NCBI RefSeq assembly: GCF_005876855.1
Contig: NZ_QLAE01000004.1
Coordinates: 62,001 to 126,000, forward strand
Direction: 5' to 3'
DNA from: Stutzerimonas nosocomialis
Lineage (GTDB): Bacteria > Pseudomonadota > Gammaproteobacteria > Pseudomonadales > Pseudomonadaceae
DNA: 64,000 nt
Position 1 is the stretch's first letter. Every line of letters starts with the position of its first letter. This document shows, in pieces, positions 43,001 through 51,061 of this stretch. A program made the position numbers and the translations under genes. The notes under the pieces were generated by a model. That model saw only the letters and a list, made by a program, of their open reading frames with translations, did no database searches and was not told the origin of the DNA.

Positions 43001-43238
43001 CGAGCTTGGGCAGCCCAGCCATTACCGTCTCGAGCGGGTAGGTAATACGCTGCTCCACTTCCAGCGGGGAATAACCTGGCGCCGCAGTGTTGATTTGCAC
43101 CTGTACGTTGGTGATATCCGGGACAGCATCGATAGGCAGCTTTTGGTAGCTGTAAGCTCCTAACGCTGCCATGCCAAGCACGGCTAGCATAACCAACCAG
43201 CGATGCTCGATAGAAAAACGAATGATACGTTCGAACAC
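40068..43238 (-). CDS. czcA: CzcA, heavy-metal RND efflux pump
   Basis: A 1056-residue HME-RND inner-membrane pump with the usual 12-helix layout and two large periplasmic loops. The N-terminus FERIIRFSIEHRWLVMLAVL is followed by LPIDAVPDITNVQVQINT. The HME1 signature LMSLGALDFGIIIDGAVVIVEN lies near residues 395-416, with the DFG/D pair used for Zn/Co/Cd pumps. The pump takes divalent cations from periplasm or cytoplasm through CzcB and CzcC to the outside, driven by protons. It is the last gene of czcICBA, 17 bases after czcB. Length is normal. Confidence 0.95.
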   Translation of the reverse strand: MFERIIRFSIEHRWLVMLAVLGMAALGAYSYQKLPIDAVPDITNVQVQINTAAPGYSPLEVEQRITYPLETVMAGLPKLEQTRSLSRYGLSQITVIFEEGTDIYFARQLVNERLGGAKDQLPDGVTPTLGPISTGLGEIYFWTVEAEEGATKSDGTPYTPADLREIQDWIIKPQVRNVPGVTEINTIGGYAKEYQIAPNPDTLRSFGLTLQDLIEAVEQNNNNLGAGYIEKRGEQYLVRAPGQMQSVEDIRDTLISNVDGTPVRIRDVATVEVGKELRTGAATENGREVVLGTAFMLIGENSRVVSRAVDDKMKEINLSLPEGVKAITVYDRTVLVDKAISTVKKNLTEGAILVVVILFLFLGNIRAAILTALVIPLSMLFTFTGMVANQVSANLMSLGALDFGIIIDGAVVIVENCVRRLAHAQSHHGRALTLSERLHEVFAAAKEVRRPLLYGQLIIMIVYLPIFALTGVEGKMFTPMAFTVVTALFGAIILSVTFVPAAVALFIGKRVTEKENFLIRNAKRAYAPALDAVMANKPAVLTFAVVVVILSGLVGSRMGSEFVPSLNEGDFAIQALRVPATSLSQSVEMQQQLERKLMDEFPEIERIFARTGTAEVASDAMPPNISDGYVMLKPQEQWPDPGKSRNQLLSEVQASAAELPGNNYEFSQPIQLRFNELISGVRAAVAVKIYGDDMDVLNSTAAEVSEVLGQVPGASEVTVEQTTGLPMLTIDIDRDQIARYGLSLDTVQQAVAVAIGGREAGTLFQGDRRFDIVVRLPDEIRSDLAAIERLPIALPRELNSTISYIPLGEVATLDLAPGPNQISREEGKRRIVVSANVRGRDIGSFVSEAEQKIQAQVDIPAGYWIDWGGTFEQLESATKRLQIVVPVALLLVFILLFMMFNNVKDGLLVFTGIPFALTGGIVALWLRDIPLSISAGVGFIALSGVAVLNGLVMISFIRSLREQGLPLDTAIREGALTRLRPVLMTALVASLGFVPMALNVGTGAEVQRPLATVVIGGILSSTVLTLLVLPLLYQMAHRREDELEEQEIALAADRTS

Positions 43239-43255
43239 GATTCTATAACTCCGTA

Positions 43256-44602
43256 TCAGTGAGCATGCGAGGCGCTGGCTTTGCCAAGCTCGGACTTGAT
43301 GATGAAGCTGTTATCCAAGGCATAGCGCGCTCCGGGCTGGAGGCCTTCCTTGATTTCGACCGCGTCACTATCGCTGCGGCCACTCACGATTGGCTGAGCA
43401 GCAAAGCCATGGTCGGTCCGTACAAACACCACCGGCTTTTCTTCCAATGTGTGGATCGCATCAGGACTTACTGCGACTGGCACGGATGCTTCGCCAGCGC
43501 CTACCTGCACTTTGACGAACAGGCCGGGGCGCCAAACCCCTTCAGGGTTGGGAAGTGTGACCCGGGCGGTAGCGGCGCGGCTTTGCTGACCAACAAGTGA
43601 GCCGACATAAGAAACGGTTCCATTGGCACTGGACTCGAATGCTGTGGCCTCGATAACGGCATTGCTGCCTACTCGTACCGCGCTGAGTGCATTGGCAGGA
43701 ACGCTGATATCTGCCCACACGGTGGAGAGATCGGAAATGATGAATATCTGGTCATCGGTATTGACTGACTCACCGAGCGTGATGTCCTTCTCAACGATCA
43801 TCCCATCGAACGGCGCCCTGAGTTCGTAGCGGCTCAATGCGTCTGGCTTGCCAGCATCACTGCCAAGCGCTTGTAGCTGTGCGTTTGCATTCGCAACAGT
43901 CAGCTCTGCTTCCCGTAAAGCCTGTTGTGCCTGTAAATAATCCTGTTCCGCAGAAATACGCTCTTCCCATAGCTCCTTTTCGCGTCGATAGGTTTTTTGA
44001 GCCAATGCAAGACGTTTTTGCGCCGCGTAGAACTCGCTTCTACGTTCCGACAGGTCTGTACTCGCGATCACAGCAAGTACTTGCCCCTGTTTCACCTGTT
44101 CGCCCAAATCGACTTTGACCGCTTCAACGACACCTGAGAGACGAGGCACAACTTGCGCTGTGCGGTCTTGGTTGAATGTAATTTCGCCAGGCAGCTCAAT
44201 TGCGCTTTTTATCTTTGCGGGCTGAGCAGTTGCCAGTGAGATGCCGGCGGCTAGGATTTGTGTCTCTGAGAGTTCTACCTCTGCTGTTTCAGTATGCTCC
44301 GCTCCCTCGGGCTCATCTTCATGCTCATCTTTCTCTGCCGCACCGACCTCGTGATCGCTATCGGCGCCTCCTTCATCATGGCCATGATCTCCTTCGGCTT
44401 CTGCATCCTCATCCGAATGCCCTTCATCCTCATGCTCCGATTCGTCACCATGCTCGCTATGTGCGTCGCCCGCATCGGGCACAGCTGGACTACTGCGAAG
44501 AAGCAATCCGCCAAGCATAAGTGCCACGCTTAATATGACGACGATCCAAAAAATCTGCTTCTTGTGACCAGCCAAGGAAGATGTATTCGATTTACTTTTC
44601 AT
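43256..44602 (-). CDS. czcB: CzcB, RND periplasmic adaptor with long acidic-His insert
   Basis: A 448-residue membrane-fusion protein. An N-terminal anchor (about 16-33) is followed by a ~65-residue stretch made almost only of Asp, Glu, His, Gly and Ala (about 43-108). Then come the barrel-sandwich halves, with QVVPRLSGVVEAVKVDLGEQV near 145, a long coiled-coil hairpin (about 185-245), and a C-terminal beta-barrel region. It links CzcA to CzcC. The acidic His-rich stretch is a probable metal-binding or metal-sensing tether and is longer than I expect in typical CzcB. It is 8 bases from the end of czcC and belongs to czcICBA. Confidence 0.93.
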   Translation of the reverse strand: MKSKSNTSSLAGHKKQIFWIVVILSVALMLGGLLLRSSPAVPDAGDAHSEHGDESEHEDEGHSDEDAEAEGDHGHDEGGADSDHEVGAAEKDEHEDEPEGAEHTETAEVELSETQILAAGISLATAQPAKIKSAIELPGEITFNQDRTAQVVPRLSGVVEAVKVDLGEQVKQGQVLAVIASTDLSERRSEFYAAQKRLALAQKTYRREKELWEERISAEQDYLQAQQALREAELTVANANAQLQALGSDAGKPDALSRYELRAPFDGMIVEKDITLGESVNTDDQIFIISDLSTVWADISVPANALSAVRVGSNAVIEATAFESSANGTVSYVGSLVGQQSRAATARVTLPNPEGVWRPGLFVKVQVGAGEASVPVAVSPDAIHTLEEKPVVFVRTDHGFAAQPIVSGRSDSDAVEIKEGLQPGARYALDNSFIIKSELGKASASHAH

Positions 44603-44610
44603 ATGGATTC

Positions 44611-45918
44611 CTATGGCTGAGTGGCCGAGGTGATAACGGCCGACCCATCTCCGACAATTCGCGAGATTTCTGCCGCCGCCTGGTTAGCTTGTGATAGCGC
44701 AGACAGGTACTGAGATCGGGCTTGGAAAAGCGTGCGTTGAGCATCCAGTACGTCAAGGAACGTGAATTTTCCAAGTTCGAACCCCTTGCTGGCAGCTTCA
44801 TAAGCGCTTTGGGCACTGGGGAGCATATCGTTGCGCAACAGTTCAAACTGCTGGCGAGCAGTGCGCAGCCGCATGTGCGCTTGGGAAAGTTCGCTTTTCA
44901 GGCGTATATGGACGGCGTTGAGCTCGTCCTGCGCCTGGTAGGCCCGTTCCTGCGCTGCTCCGATGTTGCCTTGGTTTCGATCAAACAACGGCAGGGGCAT
45001 CGAGATACTCACCAATCCCAGCGTGCCGTTATATTCATCTGAGCGTTGGGCACCTACGCTAACCGTCACGTTAGAAAAGCGATTCGTCCTTTCCAGCTTT
45101 AACGCAGCCCGACGTCTTTCAGCCTCCCGACGCGCGCGGGTTAGTTGGGCGGAATCGTTCAAACGGCTATAAAGCTCAGCTAGCTCGGGAAGAGGAGGCA
45201 CTGCCTCTGCCGGCTCTTTTACTCGCTCAAAGCGTGGCTGTGGATTTCCCCAGTTGGCCGCCAGCCGAGTGCGCGCAGCTTCGAGTTCAGCTGTGGCCTG
45301 GGCAAGCTCTACTTGCACTCCAGTAGCCGCAACCCGCGCCCGGGTTTCCTCTACGGGAGAAACCATGCCGGCCCTCACACGTCGATTGGCCACGTTCACT
45401 GCTTGCTTCGCAAGCTTTGAAGCAGCCTGAGCGAGGTCCAGCCGTTCTTGAGCAGTAAGCACATCGTAGTACGCGCCCATCACTGCCCCCCTCAGTCGAG
45501 CTTGGGCGTCCTGTAGGTCAGCAGCTGCTACGTCCAAGGCTCGTTGCGCCGCCTCAATACGAGCCGAACGTTTACCACCCAGCTCTATTTCTTGGCTCAG
45601 TTCAAGCGTGGTCTCCGGGGCATCGCCCCGGATTCCCTCCTGGCTAGCGGACAATATTGGATTCGGACGTGCTCCGGCTTGGCTAATTAATGCGCGAGAA
45701 GCAGCCAGCTCACGTCTTGCAACAGCCAGTTCAGGGCTTGCAGAGCTAGCGAGTTCCAAGGCGCGTAGAAAGCTTATGGATTCGACAGACTCAACGGGGA
45801 ATGTATTTGACACACCGACAGGTAAGGTCTGTGTGAAGGTCGGCAACTCTAAGGGTTGCGCAAAGGCGAGATTGCACGACAACGTCGTCAACCCCAGCGA
45901 GAAAAGAGCTTTTCGCAC
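44611..45918 (-). CDS. czcC: CzcC, TolC-type outer-membrane channel
   Basis: A 435-residue outer-membrane factor. The signal peptide is RKALFSLGLTTLSCNLAFA. Two internally homologous TolC helical halves follow (about 45-225 and 230-425), with LELASSASPELAVARRELAA and GRLSQAHMRLRTARQQFELL-like hairpins. It closes with FTFLDVLDAQRTLFQARSQYL near 365, a hallmark of the family. It forms the outer-membrane exit duct of the Czc pump. It lies directly upstream of czcB and 58 bases after czcI. Confidence 0.93.
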   Translation of the reverse strand: MRKALFSLGLTTLSCNLAFAQPLELPTFTQTLPVGVSNTFPVESVESISFLRALELASSASPELAVARRELAASRALISQAGARPNPILSASQEGIRGDAPETTLELSQEIELGGKRSARIEAAQRALDVAAADLQDAQARLRGAVMGAYYDVLTAQERLDLAQAASKLAKQAVNVANRRVRAGMVSPVEETRARVAATGVQVELAQATAELEAARTRLAANWGNPQPRFERVKEPAEAVPPLPELAELYSRLNDSAQLTRARREAERRRAALKLERTNRFSNVTVSVGAQRSDEYNGTLGLVSISMPLPLFDRNQGNIGAAQERAYQAQDELNAVHIRLKSELSQAHMRLRTARQQFELLRNDMLPSAQSAYEAASKGFELGKFTFLDVLDAQRTLFQARSQYLSALSQANQAAAEISRIVGDGSAVITSATQP

Positions 45919-45976
45919 CGAAATCTCCTAAAAAAAGGGAAGGTTCGGTGAGACGTCAGATACAGATAAATGGCGC

Positions 45977-46357
45977 TTACTGGTTACTTTGGCGTCCCAC
46001 CGGTTTTGCACCGATGCGCCAATTAGGTTTCTCAGGACGCCCCGCTTCAGCCGATGCGTAGCTAGCAGAAGGAAACGGTTTCAAGCTCATTGATAATACC
46101 GAACCAGGACAGATCCCTTTCGTTATAAGCGGCTTGATATGGTCGCCATGAAAGACACAGTCTCCATCCAGACTGATTTTTTTTGCGGCTTTTGACGATC
46201 CTTCCTCGTCAGTACCCAGAGACTCGTGCGGATGTTCGTGATGTCCAAGATGATTTGCTGCCGAACCATCCTCATGACTGCAGCTCGTGCTAACAACTGC
46301 CCATGATGATTGCAATGGGAACAAGGCTAGCAACATCAGCAAAACTATTTTTCTCAT
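45977..46357 (-). CDS. czcI: CzcI-like small exported regulator/metal-binding protein
   Basis: A 126-residue precursor starting at ATG 46357. RKIVLLMLLALFPLQSSWA is a signal peptide and matches the start of CzcI proteins. The mature part has a Cys-His cluster (CSHEDG, then HLGHHEHPHE) followed by a short Cys-containing domain. The frame extends upstream to 46486 without a sensible signal peptide, so I reject that start. CzcI is the first gene of czc operons and is thought to modulate the metal response. It heads czcICBA and faces the oprD-type gene across a 400-base regulatory gap. Confidence 0.85.
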   Translation of the reverse strand: MRKIVLLMLLALFPLQSSWAVVSTSCSHEDGSAANHLGHHEHPHESLGTDEEGSSKAAKKISLDGDCVFHGDHIKPLITKGICPGSVLSMSLKPFPSASYASAEAGRPEKPNWRIGAKPVGRQSNQ

Positions 46358-46584
46358 CCAAGGCAAAACGATGACTTCCTGGTTTAGATGTCGAATCCAA
46401 TCATAAGAACTACCCCCGCCAAGACGCGAAACACATGCGCCTCTACTGCGATAGTGATTCGCCCTGAATTTAGTAGACAAATACACGAAAGCGTTTTTAT
46501 CAGCCTTGCCAAGCCGGCGAGATAGCTGATGGCTATGGGGTGGTGACTTTAAATAAGTGTGGATAACGACCTGGTGACCGCAAC

Positions 46585-46645
46585 ATTACAAATCTGTAAT
46601 CGAAGGAGTGCGCGATTGGGCTTCCTCAGATTACAAAATAGTCAT
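46585..46645. promoter_or_regulatory. Divergent regulatory region with CzcR-like boxes
   Basis: ATTACA-AATC-TGTAAT (46585-46600) is a perfect palindrome, and ATTACAAAATAGTCAT (46630-46645) is a degenerate second box. They lie between czcI (left) and the porin gene (right), about 160 bases upstream of the latter. Boxes of this kind are bound by CzcR/CopR/CusR-type regulators, and czcR is encoded 1.8 kb away. CzcR control of both directions is likely. The rest of the gap 46358-46757 contains no gene. Confidence 0.7.
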
Positions 46646-46757
46646 TTGCCGCTAATCCTGCCGTCATCTCTAGGGGAAGAACATGGCCAAGCGCTAAAAA
46701 CAAAAAGGCGAAAGGCGTCATTCGAGCACTGACCTGCCGTACATAAGGAGCATCATC

Positions 46758-48077
46758 ATGAGCAAAAAGGCCGTTTTTTCGCTGACAGCCCTTTCACTGG
46801 CATTGGGCAGCGCCCCGGTCTTTGCCCAATCGGAAACAGCCGAGGGCTTCATCGAAGGCAGCACGCTATCGCTGATAAATCGCAACTTCTATTTCAATCG
46901 GGATTTTCGCGACGGTGAGAGTGCCGCCGGCAATGGCTACTCCGAGGAATGGGCCCACGGATTGATGGCCTTCTTCGAGTCCGGATATACCCAAGGCTCG
47001 GTAGGGATTGGCTTCGACGCTTTCGCCATGCTCGGCCTCAAGCTCGACTCCGGTTCGGGGCGCTCCGGTGTGGGCGGCAGCATCGACCTGCTTCCCCACG
47101 ACAGCGCTGGCGATCCTGAGGATGACTTCACACGGGTGGGGGGCGCGGTGAAAGCACGCTTGCTGGACACCGAGATCAAGGCCGGCGATGTATTTCCCAC
47201 TACACCTGTCGTGCACTTCGGCGACTCTCGGCTGCTGCCGGAGTCTTTCAAGGGTGTCACCGTTGTGAACAACTCGCTGGACGACCTCACCCTTCAGGGA
47301 GGCCGCTTGCACGCGATGAGCCAGCCCAACACCAGTAACATGAACGAAGACTTCGTCACCTTCTACGGCGGGGGCGTAGACGCGCCTTGGCTCGGCTACG
47401 CAGGCGGTGACTACAGCGTGAATGAAAATATCAGTCTTAGCCTGTACACCAGCCGCCTCAAAGATGCCTGGAACCAGCATTACTTCGGTGCGTCGGCCAC
47501 CTATCCGCTCTCCGATATCGTCGCGCTGCTGGCCAGCTTCAACTATTACAAGGCAACCGACGAAGGCCGTGAGTTGCTGGGCGAGTTCAACAACAACATC
47601 TGGAGCTCCAGCCTGGGTGTCGCCTTCGGCGCGCACACCGTCACGGCGTCGTATCAGCGAAACAACGGTAACAACGACTTTGACTACTTGCGCCAGGCGG
47701 ACTCGATCTACCTGAACAACTCCATTCAGTACAGTGATTTCAACTCACCTAAAGAGCAGTCCTGGATGCTGCGCTACGACCTGAACATGGCGGAGTACGG
47801 CATACCCGGGCTTACTTTCATGACCCGCTACGCCCGCGGTTGGGGCGCCGATTACAGCAACGCGAACGAGGTGTACATGCGCCAAGACGATAACGGTGCG
47901 CCGCTGACGGGACAGAACCGCTGGGAACGCGACGTCGAAGCCCGCTACGTTGTACAGACTGGCTCTCTCAAGGATTTGTCTCTGCGGGTGCGCCAGGCTA
48001 CCACGCGGGCGACTGCTTTCGAGTCCGACCTCGATGAGGTCCGATTCATCGCCGAGTACCCTCTCTCGATCTTGTGA
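46758..48077 (+). CDS. OprD-family outer-membrane porin
   Basis: A 439-residue porin. The signal peptide is SKKAVFSLTALSLALGSAPVFA. The mature chain begins SETAEGFIEGSTLSLINRNFYFNRDFRDG, the standard OprD-family opening, and is built of alternating beta strands, ending with the short hydrophobic strand RFIAEYPLSIL. OprD-family channels take up basic amino acids, small acids or other nutrients. In Pseudomonas, CzcR represses oprD, coupling metal exposure to carbapenem resistance. Here a porin sits between czcICBA and czcRS with CzcR-like boxes upstream, so its control by metals is very likely. The substrate is unknown. Confidence 0.92.
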   Translation: MSKKAVFSLTALSLALGSAPVFAQSETAEGFIEGSTLSLINRNFYFNRDFRDGESAAGNGYSEEWAHGLMAFFESGYTQGSVGIGFDAFAMLGLKLDSGSGRSGVGGSIDLLPHDSAGDPEDDFTRVGGAVKARLLDTEIKAGDVFPTTPVVHFGDSRLLPESFKGVTVVNNSLDDLTLQGGRLHAMSQPNTSNMNEDFVTFYGGGVDAPWLGYAGGDYSVNENISLSLYTSRLKDAWNQHYFGASATYPLSDIVALLASFNYYKATDEGRELLGEFNNNIWSSSLGVAFGAHTVTASYQRNNGNNDFDYLRQADSIYLNNSIQYSDFNSPKEQSWMLRYDLNMAEYGIPGLTFMTRYARGWGADYSNANEVYMRQDDNGAPLTGQNRWERDVEARYVVQTGSLKDLSLRVRQATTRATAFESDLDEVRFIAEYPLSIL

Positions 48078-48139
48078 AACACCATGAGCAACACCACATC
48101 TTCTTTAGTTTTGCTCCCTTGGTTTGAAGATGTGTTTCA

Positions 48140-48163
48140 GGCGCCCATCAGGGCGCCTTTTTT
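48140..48163 (+). terminator. Rho-independent terminator of the porin gene
   Basis: GGCGCCC-ATCA-GGGCGCC followed by TTTTTT, about 65 bases after the porin stop. Confidence 0.9.
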
Positions 48164-48210
48164 CGTTTGGTGCACCCGCTCGCGCTGCGGGTCAACCAAA
48201 TGACCGGTAG

Positions 48211-48226
48211 ATTACAAATTCGCAAG
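48211..48226 (+). promoter_or_regulatory. CzcR-like half-box upstream of czcRS
   Basis: ATTACAAATTCGCAAG carries the left half (ATTACA) and a degenerate right half of the palindrome seen at 46585. It lies about 185 bases before the czcR ATG, in the 320-base gap between the porin terminator and czcR. Autoregulation is plausible. Nothing else in the gap is recognisable. Confidence 0.5.
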
Positions 48227-48397
48227 ATAGCCCTCACAGGGCTTTTACCGCGTTAAAGTGCTTCCCGCTTCCCTGGGCAGATCTTTTCGCCTCTGCCTTT
48301 CACGCTAGAGCCAAGCCGCTTTCGTCTTGACCTAGTTACTACATGGATTTTTTTGGTTCCGCTTACCGCGCACCTCCTTGCCGAGTTACCTCAAAAC

Positions 48398-49072
48398 ATG
48401 CGCATCCTGGTTGTCGAAGACGAGATCAAAGCTGCGGAATACTTGCAGCAGGGTCTTATCGAATGTGGTTACTTGGTCGATTGCGTAAGTGATGGCCTCG
48501 ATGGGTTTCACCTGGCACTGCAGAACGACTATGACATCGTGCTGCTAGATGTGAATCTGCCAACCATGGATGGGTGGGAGGTTCTCGAACTCATCAGGCG
48601 GCGTAAGCAGACACGCGTCATCATGCTGACTGCCAATGGCCGCTTAGAGCAAAAAGTCCGCGGCTTGGAATCGGGCGCCGACGACTATCTGGTCAAGCCG
48701 TTCCAGTTCCCCGAGCTGCTTGCCCGTATCCGGACACTGTTGCGGCGAGGCGAGGCAGTCACACTTCCGAGCAACCTGCGTGTAGCCGACCTCGAACTGG
48801 ACCCGGCCCGGCATAGGGCTTACCGGAGCGGTCAGCGTATCGACCTCACCAGCAAAGAATTTGCGTTATTGCATCTGCTCATGCGCCGGACTGGCGAAGT
48901 CCTCACGCGTACGGAAATAACTGCCATGGTGTGGGACATCAATTTCGACTGCGATACCAATGTGGTGGATGTTGCGATTCGTCGCCTGCGGATGAAAGTG
49001 GACGAACCCTTCGGCGATCGCCTGATACACACCATCCGGGGTGTGGGCTACGTGCTGGAGGCGCGGCCTTGA
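48398..49072 (+). CDS. czcR: CzcR, heavy-metal OmpR-type response regulator
   Basis: A 224-residue response regulator. The receiver begins MRILVVEDEIKAAEYLQQGL, with acidic pocket ED (8-9), phosphoacceptor Asp in DIVLLDVNLPTMDG (about 51) and Lys in YLVKPF (about 101). A winged-helix DNA-binding domain follows, including LTSKEFALLHLLMRRTGEVLTR and DVAIRRLRMKVDEPF, then HTIRGVGYVLE. I start at ATG 48398; the upstream in-frame extension has no receiver homology. It overlaps czcS. It should activate czcICBA and repress the porin in response to Zn/Cd. Confidence 0.94.
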   Translation: MRILVVEDEIKAAEYLQQGLIECGYLVDCVSDGLDGFHLALQNDYDIVLLDVNLPTMDGWEVLELIRRRKQTRVIMLTANGRLEQKVRGLESGADDYLVKPFQFPELLARIRTLLRRGEAVTLPSNLRVADLELDPARHRAYRSGQRIDLTSKEFALLHLLMRRTGEVLTRTEITAMVWDINFDCDTNVVDVAIRRLRMKVDEPFGDRLIHTIRGVGYVLEARP

Positions 49073-50442
49073 AGCCACTCAGCCTCGCATCGCGTCTCGC
49101 GCTTCAAATCACACTGACCGGCGCCGCTTTGGTCGCGCTGCTGATTGCACTGAGCTACTGGGTACTGGTGCGCCAACTGGAACTGCGCGCCCAGGAGGAA
49201 GTGACGGCCAAGCTCTCTCAGATCGATCATGGACTCCTCGAAGACACCAAAGCCCGTATGGGCCGCTCCTGGCAACACGCATTGAGCGATACCGTACTCG
49301 GCCATGACAACCTTTCGATTACGGTCATCGGCGATACAGCGAAATCACCCATTTTCAGTATCGGCCGATTCGCCAATGCGCCGCAGCAGCTGGATCTCGT
49401 GAGCAGGGACGGCGACTATCTTGGCTGGACAACGAAAGATGGCGTGCAGATGCTAACCGGGCGCAAGCAAATCCAAGTCCCGGGACTGGCTCCAATGACG
49501 CTTTTACTTTCGCAAGATCGCAGTGCCGATCAACGGCTGGTGGCTGCATTCCTGCGCTCGGCCTTAGTGACCGTGCCGATGCTACTGATATTGATCGGAT
49601 TGGCTGGATGGCTAATCGCCCAAAATGGCTTGCGGCCGCTTCGCAAGTTCCGGGCCTTGGCGACTAAGGTATCTACACAGGATCTATCACCTCGAATCCG
49701 CACCGATCGGCTTCCGCAAGAGCTCCAGGCATTGGCGCACAGCCTCAACGTAATGCTTCATCGACTCGATGACGGCGTTCAGCAACTGTCACAATTCTCG
49801 GACGATGTGGCTCATGAGTTAAAAACTCCGCTGAACAACCTGATAGGCAAGGCGCAGGTGACTTTGGTGCGTGAGCGAAGCAAGGAGCATTATCGGGAGG
49901 TGATCGAGTCGTCGGTTGAAGAACTCGAACGCATGGATCGAATCGTGTCAGACATGCTGTTTCTCGCCCAGGCCAGCCACGCCAGCCCAGCACTGAAGCT
50001 CGAACAATTATCTTTAGGAAGCGAGGCGAGGCGCGTATGTGAATACTTCGAAGTCCTTGCCGAAGAAGCGGGAGTCGCTACGACAGTAACGGGCGATGCC
50101 ATGATTTTGGGAAATCGACTTATGGTCCAGCGGGCCATTTCCAACCTGCTATCCAACGCGCTGCGGCATTCAAATACTGGCAGTACGGTCGAACTTAAGA
50201 TCCTTGAGGAGGACGTAGACATCGTCTCGCTGGCTGTCACCAATCATGGCGCGACTATCGAATCGGATCATCTCCCACATCTGTTCGACCGCTTTTACCG
50301 CGTTAACGGCATACAACCTCGCGGGGCAGGATTGGGGCTAGCGATTGTCCGCTCAGTGATGAACCTCCACAAAGGCCACGTGGCCGTCGCCAGCAAAGAC
50401 GGTCGGACCACGTTTGAACTCACGTTTCCTCGGCAGGCCTGA
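49069..50442 (+). CDS. czcS: CzcS, heavy-metal sensor histidine kinase
   Basis: A 457-residue membrane kinase of the heavy-metal sensor class. TM1 is near residues 14-34 and TM2 near 165-187, with a ~130-residue periplasmic sensor between. HAMP (about 190-240) is followed by the H-box QFSDDVAHELKTPLNNLIG (about 243) and an ATPase domain with NLLSNALRHS and FDRFYRVNGIQPRGAGLGLAIVRSVM. I infer a TTG start at 49069 overlapping the czcR stop (TTGA), giving LKPLSLASRLALQIT, the usual CzcS opening. The longer ATG-started frame is shadow sequence. It senses periplasmic divalent metals and phosphorylates CzcR. Confidence 0.92.
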   Translation: MKPLSLASRLALQITLTGAALVALLIALSYWVLVRQLELRAQEEVTAKLSQIDHGLLEDTKARMGRSWQHALSDTVLGHDNLSITVIGDTAKSPIFSIGRFANAPQQLDLVSRDGDYLGWTTKDGVQMLTGRKQIQVPGLAPMTLLLSQDRSADQRLVAAFLRSALVTVPMLLILIGLAGWLIAQNGLRPLRKFRALATKVSTQDLSPRIRTDRLPQELQALAHSLNVMLHRLDDGVQQLSQFSDDVAHELKTPLNNLIGKAQVTLVRERSKEHYREVIESSVEELERMDRIVSDMLFLAQASHASPALKLEQLSLGSEARRVCEYFEVLAEEAGVATTVTGDAMILGNRLMVQRAISNLLSNALRHSNTGSTVELKILEEDVDIVSLAVTNHGATIESDHLPHLFDRFYRVNGIQPRGAGLGLAIVRSVMNLHKGHVAVASKDGRTTFELTFPRQA

Positions 50443-50564
50443 CTCAAAGTGATACCGCACGGAGACAGCCATCACTACGAAGGGGCAAAAACCACAGGGA
50501 CAAACAACCATTTCGAGGGCATGCGCGTTGGCCGGGTAACCAGGCCCGCAAGCCCCAACGCCGT

Positions 50565-50969
50565 TCATTTAATGCATGCGTCCTCGCTAATTCCGGCGAG
50601 AATGCCGCAAGCCTCAACTTCCCGCCCATCGTTGCAATTAGCCCGCAGTGAAACGAGTTGTCGTTCGAGTGATTGCAGAGCGGTTATCTGGGATCTGACT
50701 TGAGAAATGTGATCATCGAGTAAGGCATTGACGGCCGTACAAGGCTGGCGAGGGTCATCCTGGTAGCTTTGGAGTGCGTGAATCTCTGGAAGTGACAGAT
50801 TCAAGATTCGGCAGCGCCGGATGAAAGCTAGCCGCTCGCCATGCTTCTCGGTGTAGACACGATAGCCGTTCGCCTGGCGATCAGGCGGTGGCAACAAGCC
50901 CTGCTGCTCATAGAAGCGGATCGTCTGTGTATCAATCCCTATTAGCCTTGCTAACTGACCAATGCGCAT
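50565..50969 (-). CDS. cadR: CadR/PbrR-type MerR-family Cd/Pb-responsive regulator
   Basis: A 134-residue MerR-family activator. The N-terminal HTH is MRIGQLARLIGIDTQTIRFYEQQGLLPPPDR, then NGYRVY and RLAFIRRCRILNLSLPEI. The metal-site cysteines are C77 (RQPCTAVNALLDDHI, the CadR signature), C111 (RANCND) and C120 (EVEACGIL). I chose ATG 50969, with GAGGA 8 bases upstream, over 50984. It lacks the His-rich C-terminal tail of some CadR proteins. It is divergent from a CDF exporter, whose promoter has a MerR-type 19-bp spacer and palindrome. It should turn on that exporter with Cd, Pb or Zn. Confidence 0.87.
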   Translation of the reverse strand: MRIGQLARLIGIDTQTIRFYEQQGLLPPPDRQANGYRVYTEKHGERLAFIRRCRILNLSLPEIHALQSYQDDPRQPCTAVNALLDDHISQVRSQITALQSLERQLVSLRANCNDGREVEACGILAGISEDACIK

Positions 50970-50997
50970 CGTGTGAATCCTCATCGGCTCTGCGTTA

Positions 50998-51028
50998 TTG
51001 ACCTTATAGTAGCTATAAGGCTTTTAAT
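50998..51028 (+). promoter_or_regulatory. MerR-type promoter with 19-bp spacer and operator palindrome
   Basis: A -35 box TTGACC (50998-51003) and a -10-like TTTAAT (51023-51028) are 19 bases apart. That over-long spacing is typical of promoters remodelled by MerR-family activators. CCTTATAG-TAG-CTATAAGG (51002-51020), a perfect palindrome, fills the spacer and would be the CadR operator. It drives the CDF gene starting at 51062. Confidence 0.85.
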
Positions 51029-51061
51029 GATCCCATCTTCGATTTCAAGTGGAGCCGTATC

